This document shows, piece after piece, positions 13,076 to 24,796 of a stretch of DNA of 64,000 bases. A program made the translations under genes and the position numbers. Position 1 is the stretch's first letter. Each line of letters opens with the position of its first letter. Below the pieces are notes generated by a model, which was not told the DNA's origin, did no database searches, and saw nothing but the letters and a program-made list of their open reading frames with translations. The DNA is from Alviniconcha marisindica (lineage: Eukaryota > Mollusca > Gastropoda > Provannidae), in NCBI GenBank assembly GCA_018857735.1, contig JABMCL010000883.1, positions 630,001-694,000 on the forward strand. The letters run 5' to 3'.

Positions 13076-13150
13076 TAAGATGTTTGTACAGCGCAGTGAG
13101 TTTAACTCTGGTTAAAGAATAGCGCTTTATAAGAATTAGTATTATTATGC
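13076..13150 (+). mobile_element. 3' tail fragment of a SINE/LINE
   Basis: TTTGTACAGCGC, then AATAGCGCTTTATAAG and a degenerate ATT-rich end. Such a GCGCTNTATAA-plus-ATT ending is typical of short interspersed elements in many invertebrates and resembles the end of the SINEs here (AGCGCTATATAA). The head was not found, so this is a 5'-truncated piece. Confidence 0.5.
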
Positions 13151-13555
13151 ATGGGAGCAGTGGTTCTGAGGTCGGCACTGATGACAGCGAAACAAGCTAT
13201 TCACCTCAGTGTGACAGAAGTAACACAAACACCAGACGAAAATCCGGCTGCATTTGATCCAGCGGCACACGAGTCGTAAACATTAGGCCCCCGCCCGCTC
13301 TCTGACGTCCGTGTCCACTGAAACTGGCAGTGGGGAATTAAGTCTGCAATGGATGTGGAGCGGAGTGCGGAGCAGTCCATCTGAGATGTTGAGATATGTC
13401 GATACAGTTGTGTCTGGGAAAATGTAGTATAAACAGTTATATTTGGTGGAGTCTTTTCTGATACACTTGTGTATGGACGAGTGTCATGTGATGTGATACA
13501 TGGAGAGGGGGGGGGGGAGAGAGAGAGAGACGTTGTCATGGGGACAGAGGTATCT
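13151..13555. other. unique spacer
   Basis: No repeat or gene recognised, apart from a short G run at 13507-13518 before the next array. Confidence 0.5.
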
Positions 13556-14420
13556 CAATATGACGAGAGAGGTATGTTGACACAGGAACAGAGGTATCTT
13601 GATGTGACGAGAGAGGTGTGTTGACACAGGAGCAAAGGTATCTTGATGTGACGAGGGAGGTATGTTGACACAGGAACAGAGGTATCTTGATGTGACGAGA
13701 GAGTATGTTGACACAGGAACAGAGGTATCTTGATGTGACGAGAGAGGTATGTTGACACAGGAACAGAGGTATCTTGATGTGACGAGAGAGGTGTGTTGAC
13801 ACAGGAACAGAGGTATCTTGATGTGACGAGGGAGGTATGTTGACACAGGAACAGAGGTATCTTGATGTGACGAGAGAGGTATGTTGACACAGGAACAGAG
13901 GTATCTTGATGTGACGAGGGAGGTATGTTGACACAGGAACAGAGGTATCTTGATGTGACGAGAGAGGTGTGTTGACACAGGAACAGAGGTATCTTGATGT
14001 GACGAGGGAGGTATGTTGACACAGGAACAGAGGTATCTTGATGTGACGAGAGAGGTATGTTGACACAGGAACAGAGGTATCTTGATGTGACGAGGGAGGT
14101 ATGTTGACACAGGAACAGAGGTATCTTGGTGTGACGAGAGAGGTGTGTTGACACAGGAACAGAGGTATCTTGGTGTGACGAGAGAGGTGTGTTGACACAG
14201 GAACAGAGGTATCTTGATGTGACGAGGGAGGTATGTTGACACAGGAACAGAGGTATCTTGATGTGACGAGAGAGGTGTGTTGACACAGGAACAGAGGTAT
14301 CTTGATATGACGAAAGAGGTACGTTGACATGAGGACAGATCAAGGTATGCTGACACGAGGACAAAGGTGTATGTTGACAGGAATACGTTGACATGATGAC
14401 TGAGGTATGTCGACATACGT
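13556..14420. repeat. 44-bp minisatellite, about 17 copies plus degenerate end
   Basis: Core GAGGTATGTTGACACAGGAA then CAGAGGTATCTTGATGTGACGAGA. Variants are GTGTGTTG versus GTATGTTG and GAGAGAG versus GAGGGAG, mixed along the array. Since 44 is not a multiple of 3 yet no copy has a stop in any minus frame, three overlapping frames of 264-310 codons stay open. From 14310 the array decays. Confidence 0.96.
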
Positions 14421-14439
14421 AGGTGTTAGCTGTGATTGT

Positions 14440-14692
14440 TATGGTATGTGTTTATAACTGTACGTTATATAGTATGGTATGTGTTTATAAATGTATGCTA
14501 TTTGTATGGTATGTGTTTATAAATGTACGCTATTTGTATGGTATGTGTTTATAAATGTACGCTATTTGTATGGTATGTGTTTATAACTGCGCTATATAAT
14601 ATGGTATGTGTTTATAAATGTACGCTGTTTGTATGGTATGTGTTTATAACTGTACGCTATTTGTATGGTATGTGTTTATAAATGTACGCTAT
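14440..14692. repeat. 32-bp AT-rich tandem repeat, about 7-8 copies
   Basis: Unit containing GGTATGTGTTTATAAATGTA and CGCTATTTGT. It is the apparent monomer ancestor of the adjacent 58-bp repeat. Confidence 0.93.
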
Positions 14693-16013
14693 ATAGTATG
14701 GTATCTGTTTATAAATGTATGGTATAATTATGTGTATAAATGTACGCTATATAGTATGGTATCTGTTTATAAATGTATGGTATAATTATGTGTATAAATG
14801 TACGCTATATAGTATGGTATCTGTTTATAAATGTATGGTATAATTATGTGTATAAATGTACGCTATATAGTATGGTATCTGTTTATAAATGTATGGTATA
14901 ATTATGTGTATAAATGTACGCTATATAGTATGGTATCTGTTTATAAATGTATGGTATAATTATGTGTATAAATGTACGCTATATAGTATGGTATCTGTTT
15001 ATAAATGTATGGTATAATTATGTGTATAAATGTACGCTATATAGTATGGTATCTGTTTATAAATGTATGGTATAATTATGTGTATAAATGTACGCTATAT
15101 AGTATGGTATCTGTTTATAAATGTATGGTATAATTATGTGTATAAATGTACGCTATATAGTATGGTATCTGTTTATAAATGTATGGTATAATTATGTGTA
15201 TAAATGTACGCTATATAGTATGGTATCTGTTTATAAATGTATGGTATAATTATGTGTATAAATGTACGCTATATAGTATGGTATCTGTTTATAAATGTAT
15301 GGTATAATTATGTGTATAAATGTACGCTATATAGTATGGTATCTGTTTATAAATGTATGGTATAATTATGTGTATAAATGTACGCTATAGTATGGTATCT
15401 GTTTATAAATGTATGGTATAATTATGTGTATAAATGTACGCTATATAGTATGGTATCTGTTTATAAATGTATGGTATAATTATGTGTATAAATGTACGCT
15501 ATATAGTATGGTATCTGTTTATAAATGTATGGTATAATTATGTGTATAAATGTACGCTATATAGTATGGTATCTGTTTATAAATGTATGGTATAATTATG
15601 TGTATAAATGTACGCTATATAGTATGGTATCTGTTTATAAATGTATGGTATAATTATGTGTATAAATGTACGCTATATAGTATGGTATCTGTTTATAAAT
15701 GTATGGTATAATTATGTGTATAAATGTACGCTATATAGTATGGTATCTGTTTATAAATGTATGGTATAATTATGTGTATAAATGTACGCTATATAGTATG
15801 GTATCTGTTTATAAATGTATGGTATAATTATGTGTATAAATGTACGCTATATAGTATGGTATCTGTTTATAAATGTATGGTATAATTATGTGTATAAATG
15901 TACGCTATATAGTATGGTATCTGTTTATAAATGTATGGTATAATTATGTGTATAAATGTACGCTATATAGTATGGTATCTGTTTATAAATGTATGGTATA
16001 ATTATGTGTTAAA
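14693..16013. repeat. 58-bp satellite-like array, about 22-23 copies
   Basis: Unit contains GGTATCTGTTTATAAATGTA, then TGGTATAATTATGTGT, then ATAAATGTACGCTATATAGTA. Phase is perfect over 1.3 kb except one copy near 15386 that lacks 2 bp. Each unit is two diverged ~29-bp halves, both containing TATAAATGTA. This is the most uniform array in the window. Confidence 0.97.
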
Positions 16014-16370
16014 ACCTAATCAATGTATGGTTTTTGTTTTAAATGTATGTTATATTATGGTGTATAAAGTGTTGTTATGTTTGTTAAAAGGGTGGTATAT
16101 CCTTCTTTTCTGTCTATGCCTTTGTTTTTGTTTGTTGTGTTGTTTTTGTTGGTTGTTGTGTGTTTGTTTGTTGGGTGTTTGTTTTTGGGTTTTATGTTGT
16201 TTGTTGTTGTTTTTTGTTGTTTTTTTTGTTGTTGTTTTGTTTTGTGTGTTGTGTTTTGTGTTTTTTGTGTGTGTGTGTGTGTGTGGTTGGTGTGTGGTGG
16301 TGTGTGCGTGCGTGCGTGCGTGGTGTGCGTGCGTGCGTGCTGGTGCGTGCTGGTGAGTGCGTGCGTGCGA
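16014..16370. repeat. T/TG-rich low-complexity and (GTGC)n
   Basis: TTG/TTTG-rich tract (16120-16265), TG run (16266-16285), then GTGC tetranucleotide repeats (about 16306-16368). Confidence 0.9.
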
Positions 16371-16811
16371 TGCGTTCTGCGTTGTGTGGTTTTTGGTGAT
16401 TTGCTAGTTTTGTTTTGTTTTGTTTTGGGGAGTATTCAGTGCGTGGCAAGAGCAGTGTACTGAGCCGCTGGCAGATGGTTTCCTAAAGCTGGACAATGTT
16501 CCCTTGTCAGGGGAGATCACTAGGTGAAAATTAGTCATGCTGAGACCAAGAAGGCGAACGTAACTGAAACAGTCAGAGATTTAGCCAGCGGTTTCATTCT
16601 TTGGGACCAGGCGGAAAGGCAGCAGCCCCAGAGCTGATGGTCTGCACTGGGTCTGCCTGAAGAGCTTGCTGCCGTTGACAACACGGAAGAGAGCGCTGGC
16701 AGCTCACCGTGGGCACCACCGCTACTGGACTACGCCCCAAGGCGGGGTTTCCGCGATGACGTCAGCTAGAAAGTGCATCATCGGACGTGGGGTCCGGACC
16801 TGACATTCAAG
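16371..16811. other. unique spacer with a CRE octamer
   Basis: Unique DNA. The exact palindrome TGACGTCA (CREB/ATF consensus) lies at 16758-16765 in a CpG-bearing context. No gene attached to it was identified. Confidence 0.5.
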
Positions 16812-16890
16812 GTTTAGAACCACGGCATGCAGTAATTATCCGTCTCCAGACTGACTGTGGCCTTCGTGTCTTACCACTGTGCCACGCACC
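16812..16890 (-). mobile_element. degenerate tRNA-like SINE head
   Basis: On the minus strand TGGCACAGTGG fits an A box (TGGCNNAGTGG) and GGTTCTAAACC lies downstream as a B-box-like sequence with a changed key base. The spacing is about right for a tRNA head but the body does not match the SINE family elsewhere here. Weak; could be chance. Confidence 0.4.
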
Positions 16891-17165
16891 CTCCCAGTGG
16901 GGCGGAGGGAGGAGTGACAGAACGCTGGGCAATTTCTGCGAGTGTCTTGTCCCGTCTGATAGCCAATGACAAAACGTCGCTGTGGGTGCACGGGGTGCTG
17001 GGATAGAGAACCAGTTCATGCCGGGATAAGACGATCAGAAAATGGGATTGTGGAGAGATTTGTTTTTATTCCTATTTCTGGCCCTTAAAGCCGGGGAGAA
17101 GAGGAAAGAAATACCAATGCACAAGTCTTCCATAAAGCGCCGCTAACCAAGGGGTGTTGAATAAA
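16891..17165. other. unique spacer
   Basis: A CCAAT motif occurs at about 16962. Otherwise nothing is recognised. Confidence 0.45.
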
Positions 17166-17378
17166 ATTAATGTCTATTGCTATGGCGCAAAACAGCACAA
17201 ACAGTGGGACAACATGTCCCTTGATACAGCGCTAAACAGCACAGAAAGTGAGACAGCATGTTCATTGCTACAGTGCGAAATAGCACATAAAATGGGACAT
17301 GTTCATTGCTACAGTGCGAAATAGCACATAAAGTGGGACATGTTCATTGCTACAGTGCGAAACAGCACAGACGGTGGA
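17166..17378. repeat. 41-bp tandem repeat, about 5 copies
   Basis: Core GTTCATTGCTACAGTGCGAA then ATAGCACATAAAATGGGACAT, with degenerate outer copies. Confidence 0.9.
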
Positions 17379-18019
17379 ACCGGGAGAACATTGTCATGTC
17401 TGCAGTGTCAAACGCAACAGGGTGCGAGTAAAAGTTTTAGGGAAAGAAAACAAATGGTCAAAAAGCACATTCGGATGTGTGTGTTTGCAACCACTTAACG
17501 ATTAGTGACAGATGAGTGATCAAACCATGGGTCTATTTTGTGGCAATGTGTTCACTCTAAACATGTGCAACATATCAGGAATGACCTTGTTTTGAAAATT
17601 ATCTGTTATATATTTAAACTCCGTAACCACCCCCTGCTTGTGCTATAGTGATTTCAGTGTGTCTGGAAGTGGCACAGACACAGTTGGTACACTTGTGGTT
17701 CCTCATGGTGCAATAGACGGGACGTTAAAATGCAAGAACGAACTCCTGTTTAAGCGGGATTATATGTTTTCTTATTGACAAAGAACGACTGCCTAGTCAT
17801 GCTTCCGAACCTCGCTTTGTCAAAAATATGTTACTGCGAAATTCATTCAAACAATCTTTCTTCACCTCTCCCCACCCCCTCTCCCACCCCTTTATCTCTC
17901 GCTTGCATTAACTTTGGCCATCAGCCAAGTTACGCATCGCTTTTGTTATCGTCGGTTTTGCCTGTGTCTAAGTGATTTTTGTTTCAAGGTTGTTGTTGTT
18001 TTGGTTCTTCTTGTTGTTG
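17379..18019. other. unique spacer
   Basis: AT-rich unique DNA ending in TTG-rich sequence (17985-18020). No gene recognised. Confidence 0.5.
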
Positions 18020-18113
<94 letters not shown>

Positions 18114-18152
18114 GCGTGCGTGCGTGCGTGCGTGCGTGGTGTGTCGCGCGCG

Positions 18153-18222
<70 letters not shown>

Positions 18223-18232
18223 CGTGTGTGTT
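18020..18232. repeat. (TG)n with internal (GCGT)n
   Basis: TG runs flank a GCGT/CGCG block at about 18113-18155. Alternating purine-pyrimidine throughout. Confidence 0.97.
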
Positions 18233-18764
18233 GTTGTTTTTCTTATTGTTGATATATGTTTCAAATTGTTCATCCGCCATTAATGTGTTTTTCTTTCCTA
18301 TTTTAGCATGTATGTAAATGAGCTGCACGGTGACCGGGTTTACACAATACAAACTGGGAACTGTAAACAGTACTGTTGTCCTCGGTGTCCGTGACACAAA
18401 TCTTACGTAATCAGCCCTGATCTCGTAATACACTTGTTCACGTTGTCCTTTTTTCTTTTCTTTTCTTACGGATAAATTTACAGCCTGTCCACGATTCTGA
18501 CTTCGATCACACCGCAAATTCCACTTGCAAATCTATGATAGAAGAAAATGTGATAAAAAGTTAGAAAACTGCTTTGAAAGATGTGGACGTCCTTTTCTGG
18601 TCTGTGCAATATGCGAATCCCGAAGGAGGCCGCGACTATTGACCACTTTGAAAACCGCGCTGTTTGAGAAAAGGAATCTTTGGGAATTTTGACAGCTGCG
18701 GTCCTGATGTCCAATCAATAACCATGAGAGGGGAAGGCAGCGAGAGGTGGGGGAGATGGAGAGG
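18233..18764. other. unique spacer
   Basis: Unique DNA. Minus frames of 78-111 codons overlap here but show no domain or splice support. Confidence 0.5.
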
Positions 18765-18765
18765 C

Positions 18766-18805
<40 letters not shown>

Positions 18806-18835
18806 GATAAGGGGAAGTGGGGGGGGGGGCAGACG
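18765..18835. repeat. (GA)n and poly-G
   Basis: GA run at 18765-18801 and a G run near 18820-18830. Confidence 0.95.
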
Positions 18836-18929
18836 TTTAAAATAAGAAAGATACGAAAGAATGGACAATGGAAGGAGGCCACACTTACCGGGGGGCAGGG
18901 TGGGGAGGGGGAATATGGGTAGAGTAAGT

Positions 18930-19135
18930 GATGGTAGATGCGTGAGGGTGGGAGAGCTGGGGGGGGGGGTCGCTAAGTAAAGGTGAGAGTAGGAGGTAGA
19001 TGGTATGATGCGTGAGGGTGGGAGAGCTGGGGGGGGGGGTCGCTAAGTAAAGGTGAGAGTAGGAGGTAGATGGTATGATGCGTGAGGGTGGGAGAGCTGG
19101 GGGGGGGGGGGTGCTGAGTAAAGGTGAGATAGCTG
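18930..19135. repeat. 70-bp tandem repeat, about 2.5 copies
   Basis: Unit contains CGTGAGGGTGGGAGAGCTGG, a run of 9-12 G, then TCGCTAAGTAAAGGTGAGAG. Two copies are identical in phase at 19011 and 19081. Confidence 0.93.
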
Positions 19136-19189
19136 GGGGGAGGGCGGAGTGTTGGTGAAAGGGGGTATAGCGAGGGTCTGAGTGAAGAG

Positions 19190-19640
19190 GGGGTATGATG
19201 AGTGAGTGAGAGAGTGGGGGAATATGGGTGAGGATGAGGGGGTGATGGTATGAGAGTGAGTGAGAGAGTGGGGGAATATGGGTGAGGATGAGGGGGTGAT
19301 GGTATGAGGAGTGAGTGAGAGAGTGGGGGAATATGGGTGAGGATGAGGGGGTGATGGTATGAGGAGTGAGTGAGAGAGTGGGGGAATATGGGTGAGGATG
19401 AGGGGGTGATGGTATGGGGGTGAGTGAGAGAGTGGGGGAATATGGGTGAGGATGAGGGGGTGATGGTATGAGGAGTGAGGATGAGGGCTGATGGTATGAT
19501 GAGTGAAGATGAGGGGTGCTCGCATGAGGAGTGAGAGATGAGAGAGATGGATGGGGGATGATGCATGAGGAGGATGAGGGGCTGATGGTATGATGAGGGA
19601 GAATGAGGGGCTGATGGTATGCTGAGGGAGGATGAGGGAG
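19190..19640. repeat. 55-bp purine-rich minisatellite, 5 copies plus degenerate end
   Basis: Core GTGGGGGAATATGGGTGAGG then ATGAGGGGGTGATGGTATGA. Purine-rich on plus. Decays after 19480 into shorter GATGAGGGGCTGATGGTATG pieces. Confidence 0.94.
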
Positions 19641-20090
19641 TGGGCCGGTTGCGGAGAGAGAGAATGGTGGTAAGCATGAAGACGCATCCGTTAGAACAGT
19701 ATTCGTCAATGGAATTGTGGGACAAAGGTCCAAACGCGCTGCTGCAGCCGTTTGCCCGTGACTCCCATTCCACGAATATCCATCAGCGCCAGACGAATGG
19801 GGAAGGAACGGCCATCTCGCTGGAGTCGTGATGTGTCATGCTAATACGCGCTTCCTTGGCATCAAATAGTCCCCGCTTAAAAGGGAAACCAGACCCTGTG
19901 TTTGCTTTCGAGGAAAGGTGTGTATCAGTGGTTAAGATGGACTCGGCCGGCGATTGCTTCCCGTCTGGCTCTTGACTTGGACTAACTGCAACTGCACTGG
20001 CTCAGGCCAGGAACTGACCTATCTAGTACGGTGTTCGTTTTACTGTGACTGAACTGAATTAAACCAGAGGGGCTGGGCAAAATGAAGCGA
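19641..20090. other. unique spacer
   Basis: Single-copy DNA. A plus frame runs out of the array to 19831 without a recognisable domain. Confidence 0.5.
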
Positions 20091-20388
20091 CAATGTTCCC
20101 GCCACCCCGAAAGACCCGTGTGTTCTGTTCTGGACGTGCCGGGGTAAAGCGAAATGACCGAGCTGATAGTCTGGCGGGTACAGCAGCCATGACTAGTGCT
20201 TTGCGTCTCAGACGATCTGAAGCGTCGAGGAGCTTAAGACCCCGGGCACAAAGCCGAGGGCATCACACCATCGATCGCCCGGAGAGGAGTGACGGAGAAA
20301 GAAAACGCTGGACGATCTTCTTTACGATGACAGACCAGCACTGGGGCTGTTCCAAAGGCACGTGACGGGATGAAGCTCTTTTGGAAGG
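20091..20388 (+). pseudogene. non-LTR retrotransposon RNase H domain relic
   Basis: The plus frame from 20093 encodes 90 codons with CSGRAGVKRNDRADSLAG near residues 12-29. This fits the end of the retroelement RNase H fold, normally (C/W)xPGHxGxxGNxxADxLA. The catalytic-loop His is Arg here, Pro and Gly of the loop are changed, and the following RLRRSEASRSLR and HHTIDRPE segments match the C-terminal side of RNase H-bearing LINEs as I recall them from mollusc genomes. No reverse transcriptase is nearby. The frame ends at 20365 and similarity seems to continue out of frame to about 20388, so this is a dead, truncated copy. Confidence 0.75.
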
Positions 20389-20698
20389 TTCTTGGGGGGT
20401 GTTTTGTGACACAATGGCAGAGACATAATTATTTGCACCGTTTTATAATCTGAAATATGCCTTCTGTTGTAAAACAACATACAAATAGATATTTTCCAAT
20501 CACGGATAAGGAAAATAATATTTTCAAAACACTTTCAGAGTTGATATGTTAAAAATAAGCAATAAGAACGACAAGAGATGTACTGTTACATATTATAACA
20601 CGTTTCCTACCAACGTCCAGCATCTTATCGCTTCTGCTTCAGTTCACTGGTCCGCCTGTGTTTTAGACCATGGATTGGGTCGTTCAGAATTCAAAATA

Positions 20699-20703
<5 letters not shown>
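20389..20703. other. AT-rich unique spacer
   Basis: No gene or repeat recognised. Ends at a TG run. Confidence 0.5.
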
Positions 20704-20766
<63 letters not shown>

Positions 20767-20775
20767 TGTTGTGTG

Positions 20776-20848
<73 letters not shown>
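20704..20848. repeat. (TG)n microsatellite
   Basis: About 145 bp of TG with a few TTG interruptions near 20760-20780. Confidence 0.98.
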
Positions 20849-20929
20849 CGTGCCTGTGCGTGCGTGCTGGGCTTCTCTTCAGATCTTTTATGGGTCTTTT
20901 CTTTTCACACATCTGTTCCATTGACAGGG

Positions 20930-21225
20930 TCTTCATAACACTTTCGAGTTGTTGAAGATGTTTCCCTTCCATACACCCGAGATGTCGGGGTGTTTCTTTC
21001 GTATAACCTATTCACGTTGTCGGGGATGTTTGCTTCATATTGCAGTCGCGCTGTTTGGGTATTTTTCTTCACACATTACACACTGTTGGTGATGTTTTTC
21101 ATCCTACACTCGTGTTGTTGAGGGTGTTTTTCTTCATACCTTACACACTGTTGGTGATGTTTTTCATCCTACACTCGTGCTGTTGAGGGTGTTTTTCTTC
21201 ATACACTCACACTGTTGAGGGCTGT
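20930..21225. repeat. degenerate ~30/60-bp tandem repeats
   Basis: Copies share GTTG(A/G)GGTGTTTTTCTTCATA and ACACTCGTG; two near-identical ~60-bp units lie at 21070-21200. Left end of a family that continues to about 22460. Confidence 0.8.
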
Positions 21226-21235
21226 GGTTTTTGGG

Positions 21236-21512
<277 letters not shown>

Positions 21513-21524
21513 GTTGTTTTAACT

Positions 21525-21930
21525 TACTCGCGCTGTTGAAGGTGTTTTTTAACTTACACAGGCGCTGTTGAGAGTGTTTTTAGTCTGCAATTACACGCGG
21601 GTTGCTGAATGTGTATTTTTAATGAATGCACGCTCTTGGTGACGCTTTTCTTCATATATGCCTCGTGTTGATGGTGTTTTTTCTTCAAACACTCGTGCTG
21701 TTGAGGGTGTTTTTTCTTCAAACACTCGTGCTGTTGAGGGTGTTTTTTCTTCAAACACTCGTGCTGTTGAGAGTGTTTTTTCTTCAAACACTCGTGCTGT
21801 TGAGGGTGTTTTTTCTTCAAACACTCGTGCTGTTGAGGGTGTTTTTTCTTCAAACACTCGTGCTGTTGAGGGTGTTTTTACTTCAAACACTCGTGCTGTT
21901 GAGGGTGTTTCTCTTAATGAACTCACGCTG
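21525..21930. repeat. 33-bp minisatellite, about 8 good copies
   Basis: Unit GTTGAGGGTGTTTTTTCTTC plus AAACACTCGTGCT. Good copies span 21660-21915; eroded ones lie to the left. Frames on both strands stay open and are not called. Confidence 0.95.
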
Positions 21931-22039
21931 GTGAGGGTGTGTCCCCCCCCCCCCCATCCCCCGCCCCCCTTACACACATGGTGTTGATGGTGTTTTGTTG
22001 TTGTCGTTGTTGTTGTTTTCAGACACACTCACGCTGTTG

Positions 22040-22460
22040 ATGATGTTTTCTTCGTGCAGTAACGCTGTTAATGGTGTTTCTCTTCATACTCTCGAACTGT
22101 GGATGGTGTTTCTCTTCATACTCTCGAACTGTGGATGGTGTTTGTCTTCATACTCTCGTACTGTGGATGGTGTTTGTCTTCATACTCTCGAACTGTGGAT
22201 GGTGTTTCTCTTCATACTCTCGAACTGTGGATGGTGTTTGTCTTCATACACTCGAACTGTGGATGGTGTTTCTCTTCATACTCTCGAACTGTGGATGGTG
22301 TTTGTCTTCATACTCTCGAACTGTGGATGGTGTTTCTCTTCATACTCTCGAACTGTGGATGGTGTTTCTCTTCATACTCTCGAACTGTGGATGGTGTTTT
22401 TCTTCATACAGTCGCATCGTTACGGGTGTTTTTCTCTTCATACCACAGCTGTACTGAGGG
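22040..22460. repeat. 32-bp minisatellite, about 12 copies
   Basis: Unit AACTGTGGATGGTGTTTCTC plus TTCATACTCTCG, with a GTTTGTC variant interspersed. Related to the 33-bp array on the left (GATGGTGTTTxTCTTCA). Confidence 0.96.
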
Positions 22461-22862
22461 TGCTTGTCTTCAAACACTGGTTCCATGCGATACACGCTGA
22501 CTGCGCCTCTCTTCATACTCAGTGTGTGGGAGCCGCCAGAGCGGACAGACACGTCTATCTTCCGACAGCGTAGAGACGAGAGCAAGGCAAGTTCACGGGC
22601 TGCCAATACTCATTAGCTTCCGTTTGCCTTGGTGTCGCCACTGACAGTCGCCAAACACCGCCCTCCGCCTCGCCTCGCTCTTCCCATCAGACCTCTGCTT
22701 CCACTTCCGCTACTTGTGGCCTTGTCACACAAAGTGTGGCTTTGGGTCGAGAATTTGCTGCGGAACTGCCGTAGCCAAGGAAGTAGAGAAAGGACAGCGT
22801 CCCAACGCACGAAGAAGTTGTGGTGCTGCTGGAAGGTCTTTTTCTAACATTTATTGTCTGTA
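22461..22862. other. unique spacer
   Basis: Mixed composition with C-rich patches (22660-22715). No gene recognised on either strand. Confidence 0.5.
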
Positions 22863-22879
22863 TGCTCGTGCGTGCGTGC

Positions 22880-22924
<45 letters not shown>

Positions 22925-22927
22925 TGT

Positions 22928-22987
<60 letters not shown>

Positions 22988-23010
22988 TGTGTGTGTGAGT
23001 GTATGTGTGT
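22863..23010. repeat. (GCGT)n then (TG)n
   Basis: GCGT repeats at 22866-22926 pass into TG repeats to about 23010. Confidence 0.97.
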
Positions 23011-23227
23011 TGTTATTTATTTTTGGCAGTTGTCGTTTACTCAGTATTTAAGCATTTGAATATACTTTCATACAATAAGTTTGCAAGTAAATATGAATTG
23101 AAAATAAAGAGACTAAACGAGTTAGCTAGCCTATATAAGAGGGGTGAAGAACCCAAAACAAACAATGAATGCCACAAGCAACAAAAACAGCGATAACGAT
23201 AACGTACGTACAAAGGGTTGAAGGAAC

Positions 23228-24055
23228 AGGACAACATCTACAGCGGGGTGGAGGGGAGACAGGGGGAGACAGTGGGAGAAGGGAGACAAGGGGAGAGAGA
23301 GAGGAGAGACATGGGGAAAGGGGAGAAAAGAGGAGAGACAGGGGGAGAGGGGAGAGACAGGGGAGAGGGGAGAGAGAGGAGGACAGGGGAGAAGGGAGAT
23401 AGAGGGAGACAGGGGGAGAGGGAGAGACAGGGGAGAGGGGGAGAGACAGGGGAGAAGGGAGAGACAGGGGAGAGGGGAGAGAGAGGAGGACAGGGGGAGA
23501 GGGAGAGAGAGACAGGGGGAGAGGGGAGAGAAGAGGGGAGATAGAGGAGAGAGGGGAGAGGGGGAGACAGGGGGAGATAGAGGAGAGAAGGGGAGAGGGA
23601 GACAGGGGGAAGGGAGAGAGGGGGAAAAGACAGTGGAGAGAGAGGGGGAGAGAGCAGGGGAGAGGGAGACAGGGGAGAGGGGAGAGACAGGAGAGACAGG
23701 GGGAGAGACGGAGAGACAGGGGAGAGGGGGGAGAGAGGGGAGAGGGAGAGAGAGGGGAGGAGAGGAGAGGGAGAGACAGGGGGAAAGGGGAAAGAGGGGG
23801 AGAGACAGGGGAAGAGGGGAGAGACAGTGGAGAGAGAGGGAGAGAAGGGAGAGAGAGTAGAGACAGGGGGAGAGGGGAGACAGGGGGGAGACAGGGGCAG
23901 AAGGGAGAGACAGGGGAGAGACAGGGGGAGAGAGAGAGGGGAGAGACAGGGGGAGGGGAAGAGACAGGGGAGATAGAGGAGAGGCAGGGGGGACAGGGGA
24001 GAGAGGGGGAAAACAGAGAGAAGAGAGACGGGGGGTGGGGAGGAAGAAGGGGAGA
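23228..24055. repeat. polypurine block (GGGGAGAGACAGG-like)
   Basis: About 825 bp almost wholly purine on plus, built from shuffled GGGGAGAGACAGGGGAGA-type words without a fixed period. Open frames rich in Gly, Glu and Arg are compositional. Confidence 0.95.
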
Positions 24056-24540
24056 TTTAAATAAAGTATGATATGTTGATTGCTATCAATAAACTATATC
24101 TACGTTGACAAGATGTGAGGATGTATATATGGAACATGCTGATGATATATTTAGCCATCGTTCGGAACAAAGGACAACAGAATCACTTAGGAATGGGGTA
24201 TGCTCCATTTTGGTATACGATAAATAGTATATACCTTGTTGACTTTTTTTAACATGAAAAGAGAATGTCTTTTACTGGAAGGCCTTCATTAACCGTGGGG
24301 GTGCGACAGGAAAGGTAAATTGTATTGCATTGTCTAAGCGAAAAGCGTTGAAAGTTCAAAGCAATCACAAGTTGTTCTCCATGTGAACCGTAACACATCA
24401 GCAAGCAGCTACGTAAGAAATGTCAAAACAATCGGCTCTTTTGAACGCCAGCATAAAGATTAATACGCAGCAAGAAGCTAATAATGATGTGTGCACATCC
24501 ATCGACACACATAATTGCACATGGACACCACGCCACACCA
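24056..24540. other. AT-rich unique spacer
   Basis: No gene or repeat recognised. Confidence 0.5.
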
Positions 24541-24731
24541 ACACACACACACACACACACACACATACCCACACACCTACACTCGTGCGCGCGCACGCAC
24601 GCACGCATGCGCACACACATCCGCACGCACGCACACGCTTACGCGCGCACACACAGATACACACACGTATACAAATCATCACAACACAAACAAGCATTAC
24701 AATCATTCAGGCCAAAATGACGACCCCAGTA

Positions 24732-24795
<64 letters not shown>
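24541..24795. repeat. (CA)n, (GCAC)n and (CT)n microsatellites
   Basis: CA run at 24541-24566, GCAC/GCGC-bearing tract at 24585-24650, CT run at about 24737-24794. Confidence 0.95.

Positions 24796-24796
<1 letters not shown>

Noticed and set aside
13484..14416. 310-codon minus frame with Cys and His resembling a zinc-finger array
   Set aside because: The residues are fixed by the 44-bp repeat; the spacing is not that of any zinc finger and three frames are equally open.
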